From contig NZ_JAMTCI010000002.1 of the NCBI RefSeq assembly GCF_024171765.1, positions 186,001-250,000 on the forward strand: DNA of 64,000 nt. The letters run 5' to 3'. Source of the DNA: Williamsia deligens (GTDB lineage: Bacteria; Actinomycetota; Actinomycetes; Mycobacteriales; Mycobacteriaceae). A program made the translations under genes and the position numbers. Under the pieces are notes generated by a model. It was not told the DNA's origin. It was given only the letters and a program-made list of their open reading frames with translations, and did not search any database. This document shows positions 59,505 to 64,000 of the stretch, piece after piece; positions within the stretch are counted from its first letter, which is position 1; every line of letters begins with the position of its first letter.

Positions 59505-60353
59505 TCAGAGGCCGACGACAGCCGCCATCTCGGCCCGGGGTGCAGGTCGTCCGGTGAAGGCCTCCACCTGTGCGTACGCCTGGTTCACCAGCATGACGAG
59601 ACCTCCGGCGACCACACCGCCGCCCGCTTCCACCGCGGAGGCCAGCGGTGTGGGCCACGGGTCGTAGATGGCGTCGACGAGGTGCGTCGTCGACGCGACG
59701 GCGTCGGCGATCACGGCGGCAGCAGCGACGGGCACGGTGCTCACCACGACACCGGCCCGCGCGCACCGGTCGCGCAGTTCGGGCGCATCCTCGAACGGCA
59801 GGACGACGACCGCGACGCCGAGATCGTCGGCGAGCTGTCGGAGGTCCCCCGCGCGTGCAGCGTCCCGGACGACCACGCCCACCTCGGCGACGCCCGCGGC
59901 GTGCAGCGCGGCGAGCGCCGGGCGAGCGGTCCCGCCGGCCCCGAGCAGGATCGCGTCGCGACTCGTGAGGTCGGTGACCCCGATCCGGGCGAGAGCGCCG
60001 GTGACACCGTCGATGTCGGTGCAGTCGGCGTGCCATCCACCGGATGCGGTCCGCACCAGCGTGTTCGACGAGCCGACGAGTCGCGCCCGATCGGTCGTGG
60101 TATCGGCATGTCGCAGCGCGGCCACCTTGGCCGGCATGGTCACCGACAGCCCCACCCACGATTCGTCGAGAGCGTCGACGAGCGCGGGCAGGCGGTCCTC
60201 GGTGCAGTCGATGCGGTCATAGGTCCACCCGTCCAGACCCAGCGCCCGGTATGCCGCGAGGTGCAGATCCGGCGAGCGCGAGTGGTCGATCGGGTGACCG
60301 AGGACCGCTGCGTGCCGCACGGATCCGCCTGCGACCTCGGGGGTACGGCTCAC
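59505..60353 (-). CDS. aroE: Shikimate dehydrogenase
   Basis: Reduces dehydroshikimate with NADPH. It has 282 residues. VLGHPIDHSRSPDLHLAAY is the substrate-binding start; GLSVTMPAKVAAL holds the catalytic Lys; LLGAGGTARPALAALHAAG is the dinucleotide site. GTG overlaps the mltG stop (GTGA). Confidence 0.95.
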   Translation of the reverse strand: MSRTPEVAGGSVRHAAVLGHPIDHSRSPDLHLAAYRALGLDGWTYDRIDCTEDRLPALVDALDESWVGLSVTMPAKVAALRHADTTTDRARLVGSSNTLVRTASGGWHADCTDIDGVTGALARIGVTDLTSRDAILLGAGGTARPALAALHAAGVAEVGVVVRDAARAGDLRQLADDLGVAVVVLPFEDAPELRDRCARAGVVVSTVPVAAAAVIADAVASTTHLVDAIYDPWPTPLASAVEAGGGVVAGGLVMLVNQAYAQVEAFTGRPAPRAEMAAVVGL

Positions 60354-62128
60354 TGGCACCCGACGGAGAGCACCTTGTTGTCGCAGGCGCGCTGACGGTT
60401 GCGCAGGTGCTGCTGGTAGTCGTCGGTGAAGACGGTGGTGCCCTGCGCGTCGACCGCGACGAAGTACAACCAGTTGCCCGCCGGCGGGTCGACGGTCGGG
60501 GCGACGACGTTCTCCCCCACCGAGCCGATCGGGGTGGCCGGCAGCCCGGTGACGCGGTAGGTGTTCCACTTCGTGTCCGCGGTGTAGGCGTCGCCGGACA
60601 CGTCGATGTTGACCACCGCGGCGGTGTAGTTCGCCGTCGAGTCCATCTCCAGCTTCTGGTTCTTCGCCAGGCGGTTGACGATGACGCGGGCGACCTTGCC
60701 GTAGTCGGCGGGGTCAGCGACCTCCTTCTCGACCACCGACGCCGCGACCAGCGTCTGGTACGGGTCGAGCCCGCTGCTGCCCTCACGGGTGAGACCCCAC
60801 CGCTCGAAATATCCAGCGCTGGTGGAGATCAGGTAGCGCAGCATCGCGGTCGGCGACAGGGACGGGTCGATCGCCTCCCACGCGACCGGCGCGATCAGTC
60901 CCTCGATGCGGCGGTGGTCGCCGGTCAGCTGCTGCACGCGGTCGGTCGCCCACGACGGCACACCGAGGTCGGCGGGGCTCGCGGTCGCCGCAGCCTGGGC
61001 GAGCTGCTCGGCGGTGACGCCGCGACGCTTCCCGTCGATGGTGACGGTCGTCGCCTGCGACAGCATCGCGAAGATGCCGGTGGTGGCCGACCCGTCCGAG
61101 GACTGCTTCGTGTCGAGTTGGCGTCCGGCGGGGATCACCAACCGTCCGACGCGGTTGTCGTCGCCGTCGAGCATCGACACCGCCGACGAGGCCGAGATGT
61201 GGGTCCGCAGCTTGTAGAAGCCGGCCGAGATGGGCTTGCCGTCGGCGGCGTCGGTGAACGCGCGCACGCTGCCGACGACGCCCTGATCGGTGAGGATCTG
61301 GCCAAACTGCGTCAGCGAGGCGTCGTCGGGGATCTGGACCAGGACGTCCCCGCGCCCACCGCTGCCGCTGAAGTCCTCGTCGTCGACGAAGAACCCGGTC
61401 AGTCGCAGTCCGGCGTACCCGAGTCCGCACACGAGGGCGACCATGACGACGAGGACCCCGGCGAGCGCGACACGACGGCGGCGGCGGCGCGTGCGGGCGG
61501 TGGCGGCGCCTCCACGGCGGCGTGGGCGGTCACCGGCACCGCGACGGTCACGGTCGTCGACCGTGCGGTCGAGCGGGGGGGCGGTCGGGCCCCCGTCCGT
61601 CTCGGGCGGGGCGAACGCGCGTCTGTCGCGCGCCTCGGTGTCGTCGAACCGGGCACCGCGGGCCTCGGTGTCGTCGACGCGGGGGTCACGGACGCGGGGA
61701 TCGACCGGGGCCCAACTGCGAGTGACAGCGTCGGAGGTCGACACGTCGCGTTGCTGCCCGCGCAGCGGGCGCTCCCACTGCTCGTCGCGGCGCGGGGTGG
61801 CGCCGTCGCGATAGGCGGGACTGTCGGCGCGGGCGCGGGGGTCGAGACCGGCGGGTTCGGCGGGCGGGATCACCTCGGGCCGGGCGCGGCGCGGCTCCGT
61901 CCACCCGGCCGCGTAGGGGTCGACGGGGACCTGTCGGCCTGTGCCGGCCTGGTTCTCCCTCGGGATCCGCGGGCGGGGTGCACGCGGGGGGCCGCCGTCG
62001 TCGGGTCCCGGGCGGGCCCTGCGGTGGGCGTGGGGGTGTGCGCCGGGCTCGACCCGGGGCAGGAAACGGCCGTCGGCGGTGTCCCCGTCGGTGGGGCGCC
62101 GGTGGTGACGGTTCGGGTTGTCGCTCAT
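60350..62128 (-). CDS. mltG: Endolytic murein transglycosylase MltG
   Basis: Cleaves nascent glycan strands to end peptidoglycan polymerisation. It has 592 residues, longer than usual. About 218 residues of Arg/Pro/Asp-rich disordered cytoplasmic sequence come first, then one membrane segment (about 220-248), then the YceG domain. [20 protein letters not shown] carries the catalytic Glu, and SGLDPYQTL is nearby. ATG overlaps the ruvX stop (ATGA). Confidence 0.94.
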   Translation of the reverse strand: MSDNPNRHHRRPTDGDTADGRFLPRVEPGAHPHAHRRARPGPDDGGPPRAPRPRIPRENQAGTGRQVPVDPYAAGWTEPRRARPEVIPPAEPAGLDPRARADSPAYRDGATPRRDEQWERPLRGQQRDVSTSDAVTRSWAPVDPRVRDPRVDDTEARGARFDDTEARDRRAFAPPETDGGPTAPPLDRTVDDRDRRGAGDRPRRRGGAATARTRRRRRRVALAGVLVVMVALVCGLGYAGLRLTGFFVDDEDFSGSGGRGDVLVQIPDDASLTQFGQILTDQGVVGSVRAFTDAADGKPISAGFYKLRTHISASSAVSMLDGDDNRVGRLVIPAGRQLDTKQSSDGSATTGIFAMLSQATTVTIDGKRRGVTAEQLAQAAATASPADLGVPSWATDRVQQLTGDHRRIEGLIAPVAWEAIDPSLSPTAMLRYLISTSAGYFERWGLTREGSSGLDPYQTLVAASVVEKEVADPADYGKVARVIVNRLAKNQKLEMDSTANYTAAVVNIDVSGDAYTADTKWNTYRVTGLPATPIGSVGENVVAPTVDPPAGNWLYFVAVDAQGTTVFTDDYQQHLRNRQRACDNKVLSVGCQ

Positions 62129-62613
62129 CGGTCGACGGTCCCGGTCAGGTCGTCACGGTCGTGGGGTCGGCGCAGATGCTGGTCCAGCCAGGACTGCAGG
62201 ATCTCGACCGCGGCGGCCTGGTCGATGATCGCGCGCTGCTGTCGCGACGTCCGGCCCCCGGCACGCAGTGCCCGTCCCGCCACCGCGGTGGTCATGCGCT
62301 CGTCGTGCATCGTCACCGGCACGGGGTCGACTCGGGTGCGCAGGCTGTCGGCGAAGGCGGTGACCGCCTGGGCGGCCGGGCCGTGTTCCCCGCGGAGGTT
62401 GCGCGGCAGGCCGACGATCACCTCGACGGCGTCGTACTCCGTCACGAGGTCGGCGAGTCGACGCAGATCGCGTCCGTCGCCGACACGGGGCACGGTCTCG
62501 ACCGGTGTCGCCAGCATCCCGTCAGGATCACATGTGGCGACGCCGATGCGCACACTCCCCACGTCGACGGCGAGTCGACGACCTCGGGGGTGGGACGCCA
62601 CCGGTCCACTCAC
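62125..62613 (-). CDS. ruvX: Holliday junction resolvase-like protein RuvX (YqgF)
   Basis: RNase H-fold nuclease implicated in 16S rRNA 5' maturation. It has 162 residues. [19 protein letters not shown] has the first catalytic Asp; [20 protein letters not shown] and [15 protein letters not shown] follow; [17 protein letters not shown] is the C-terminal helix. GTG overlaps the alaS stop (GTGA). Confidence 0.94.
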   Translation of the reverse strand: MSGPVASHPRGRRLAVDVGSVRIGVATCDPDGMLATPVETVPRVGDGRDLRRLADLVTEYDAVEVIVGLPRNLRGEHGPAAQAVTAFADSLRTRVDPVPVTMHDERMTTAVAGRALRAGGRTSRQQRAIIDQAAAVEILQSWLDQHLRRPHDRDDLTGTVDR

Positions 62614-64000
62614 CCGGCGGCCCGTCGCACGCGGGTCACGGCGGTGTCGATCCCGCCGGGGTCGGTCCCCGAGCCCTGAGCGAGATCCGGCTTGCCGCCG
62701 CCGCGTCCCCCGACGACGGGGGCCACATCTGCGACGATCGCACCCGCCGAGAGTCCGGCGTCCCGTCCCGCGGGCGTGACGGCGACCGCGAACGGCACCT
62801 TGCCGTCGGTGACAGAGAAGAGGGCGACGACGCCCCGTTCCCCGCCGAGCTTCCCCCGCAGGTCGGTCGCGAGCGACCGCAGATCGCCCCCGGTCAGACC
62901 GTCCGCCAGGCGCGCCGCCACCACCAGGGTGTCGCCGACACGCACGGCGTCGTCGAGGACCGACGACGCCGACGCGCGCGCGGCCTCCGCCTTGAGCTTC
63001 TCGAGACTCTTCTCGGCGTCACGCAACCGCTCGACGAGCGTCGCGACGCGGTCGGGGACGTCCTCGCCGGGGACCTTCAGCGTCGACGAGACCGCAGCCA
63101 ACAGCGCGCGCTCGCGGGCGAGGTGCCGGTAGGAGTCCAGTCCGACGTAGGCCTCGACACGGCGAACGCCGGATGCGTTCGACGACTCCCCGATCAGGGT
63201 GACCGGGCCCACCTGCGCCGATGACCCGACGTGGGTACCGCCGCACAGCTCCATGGAGAACGGCCCGCCGATCTCGACGACACGCACGCGGTCGCCGTAG
63301 TTCTCCCCGAACAGCGCCATGGCGCCCATCGCCTTGGCCTCGTCGAGGCCGGTCTCGAACGTGTGGACCTCGTGGTCGGACTCGACCGCGGCGTTGGCGA
63401 TGTCCTCGACCTCGGCGCGCTGGGATTCGTCCAACGGACCGTTCGCCCGGAAGTCGAATCGGAGGTATCCCGGCCGGTTCAGCGAACCCGCCTGCGTCGC
63501 ACCGGAACCCAGTACCTGCCGCAGCGCGGCGCCGACGAGGTGGGTGCCGGAGTGGCCCTGGGTCGCGCCACGGCGGTGCTGCGGGTCGACGCTCGCGAGG
63601 ACGGTGTCTCCGACGGCGAACTCCCCCGCCTCGACGGTCACCCTGTGGCGATACACGGACTTGGCGACCTTCTGGACGTCGGTGACGCGCGCCCGCGCTC
63701 CCGCCGACGTCGAGATGGAGCCGACGTCGGCGGTCTGGCCGCCGGACTCCGCGTAGAGCGGCGTGCGGTCGAGGATGACGTCGACGGTGGCGCCCGCGGT
63801 GGCCACCGGGACCGTCGTGGTCCCGGTCACCAGACCGAGAACCGTTGCGTCACTGACGAGCTCGTCGAAGCCGGTGAACTCCGTCGGGCCGCGGTCGAGG
63901 AATTCGCGGAACACGGACAGGTCGGCGTGACCCGACTTCTTCTCCTGCGCATCGGCTTTGGCGCGCTGCCGCTGCTCGCGCATCAGGTCGGCGAACCCCT
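62610..64000 (-). CDS. alaS: Alanyl-tRNA synthetase (C-terminal part, cut by window edge)
   Basis: Charges tRNA-Ala and edits mischarged Ser/Gly. About 463 C-terminal residues are present; the catalytic core is beyond the right edge. The editing domain shows [20 protein letters not shown] with its HxxxH zinc ligands and [16 protein letters not shown]. The oligomerisation C-Ala part ends [20 protein letters not shown]. The frame continues open to the window end. It is first of the alaS-ruvX-mltG-aroE genes. Confidence 0.96.
   Translation of the reverse strand, partial: GFADLMREQRQRAKADAQEKKSGHADLSVFREFLDRGPTEFTGFDELVSDATVLGLVTGTTTVPVATAGATVDVILDRTPLYAESGGQTADVGSISTSAGARARVTDVQKVAKSVYRHRVTVEAGEFAVGDTVLASVDPQHRRGATQGHSGTHLVGAALRQVLGSGATQAGSLNRPGYLRFDFRANGPLDESQRAEVEDIANAAVESDHEVHTFETGLDEAKAMGAMALFGENYGDRVRVVEIGGPFSMELCGGTHVGSSAQVGPVTLIGESSNASGVRRVEAYVGLDSYRHLARERALLAAVSSTLKVPGEDVPDRVATLVERLRDAEKSLEKLKAEAARASASSVLDDAVRVGDTLVVAARLADGLTGGDLRSLATDLRGKLGGERGVVALFSVTDGKVPFAVAVTPAGRDAGLSAGAIVADVAPVVGGRGGGKPDLAQGSGTDPGGIDTAVTRVRRAAG

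Overview
This window is a GC-rich chromosome segment from a mycolic-acid actinobacterium (order Mycobacteriales). The evidence is gene content and order. sufR lies divergent to the mannosyltransferase gene mptB. There are tkt-tal-zwf-opcA-pgl and gap-pgk-tpi-secG-ppc blocks, a uvrC-rapZ-yvcK-whiA block, a rib cluster with an FMN riboswitch, and def-fmt-rsmB-rpe-ribD. A mihF-gmk-rpoZ-coaBC group, a pyrR-B-C-carAB-pyrF operon, efp-nusB and an alaS-ruvX-mltG-aroE-aroC-aroK/aroB operon complete it. This is the order known from Mycobacterium, Rhodococcus, Gordonia and Corynebacterium. A phosphoenolpyruvate carboxylase and two arrays of a 21-bp repeat point away from M. tuberculosis, perhaps to a Gordonia/Williamsia-like genus, but the genus cannot be fixed from the sequence alone.

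Layout. At 1-5.4 kb are the Fe-S assembly start (sufR, sufB cut by the window edge), mptB and an ABC-2 transporter. At 5.4-8.8 kb are the heme A genes ctaA and ctaB, flanking a small unknown protein and a quinone oxidoreductase. At 9.0-15.6 kb is a plus-strand pentose-phosphate operon preceded by a 29-codon leaderless upstream ORF. At 15.6-21.9 kb is a minus-strand lower-glycolysis block with ppc. At 22.0-27.2 kb are whiA, yvcK, rapZ and uvrC. At 27.3-29.2 kb is a lipoprotein gamma-glutamyltransferase. At 29.2-29.6 kb is a large inverted repeat array. At 29.6-34.5 kb is riboflavin synthesis with an FMN riboswitch. At 34.5-43.8 kb are rsmB, fmt, def, priA, metK, coaBC, rpoZ, gmk and mihF. At 44.2-53.1 kb is the pyrimidine operon with a PyrR-binding leader. 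At 53.1-55.4 kb are nusB, efp and pepQ. At 56.0-64.0 kb are the shikimate genes, including one continuous aroK-aroB reading frame, then mltG, ruvX and a partial alaS.

How the genes fit together. Most minus-strand genes are packed in operons with ATGA or GTGA overlaps, which suggests translational coupling. Many first genes of transcription units have a TANNNT -10 box only 6-7 nt before the start codon and no Shine-Dalgarno sequence, which is the signature of leaderless mRNAs. Regulation visible in the sequence includes an FMN riboswitch before ribE, a PyrR element before pyrR, a likely SufR autoregulatory site, and a translationally coupled uORF before tkt.

The most notable features are two. 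The first is the 21-bp repeat family, found only between two convergent gene pairs, once as a 2.6-copy direct array and once as a 6+6 unit inverted array. The second is the in-frame AroK-AroB fusion, which keeps a strong internal ribosome-binding site for AroB.
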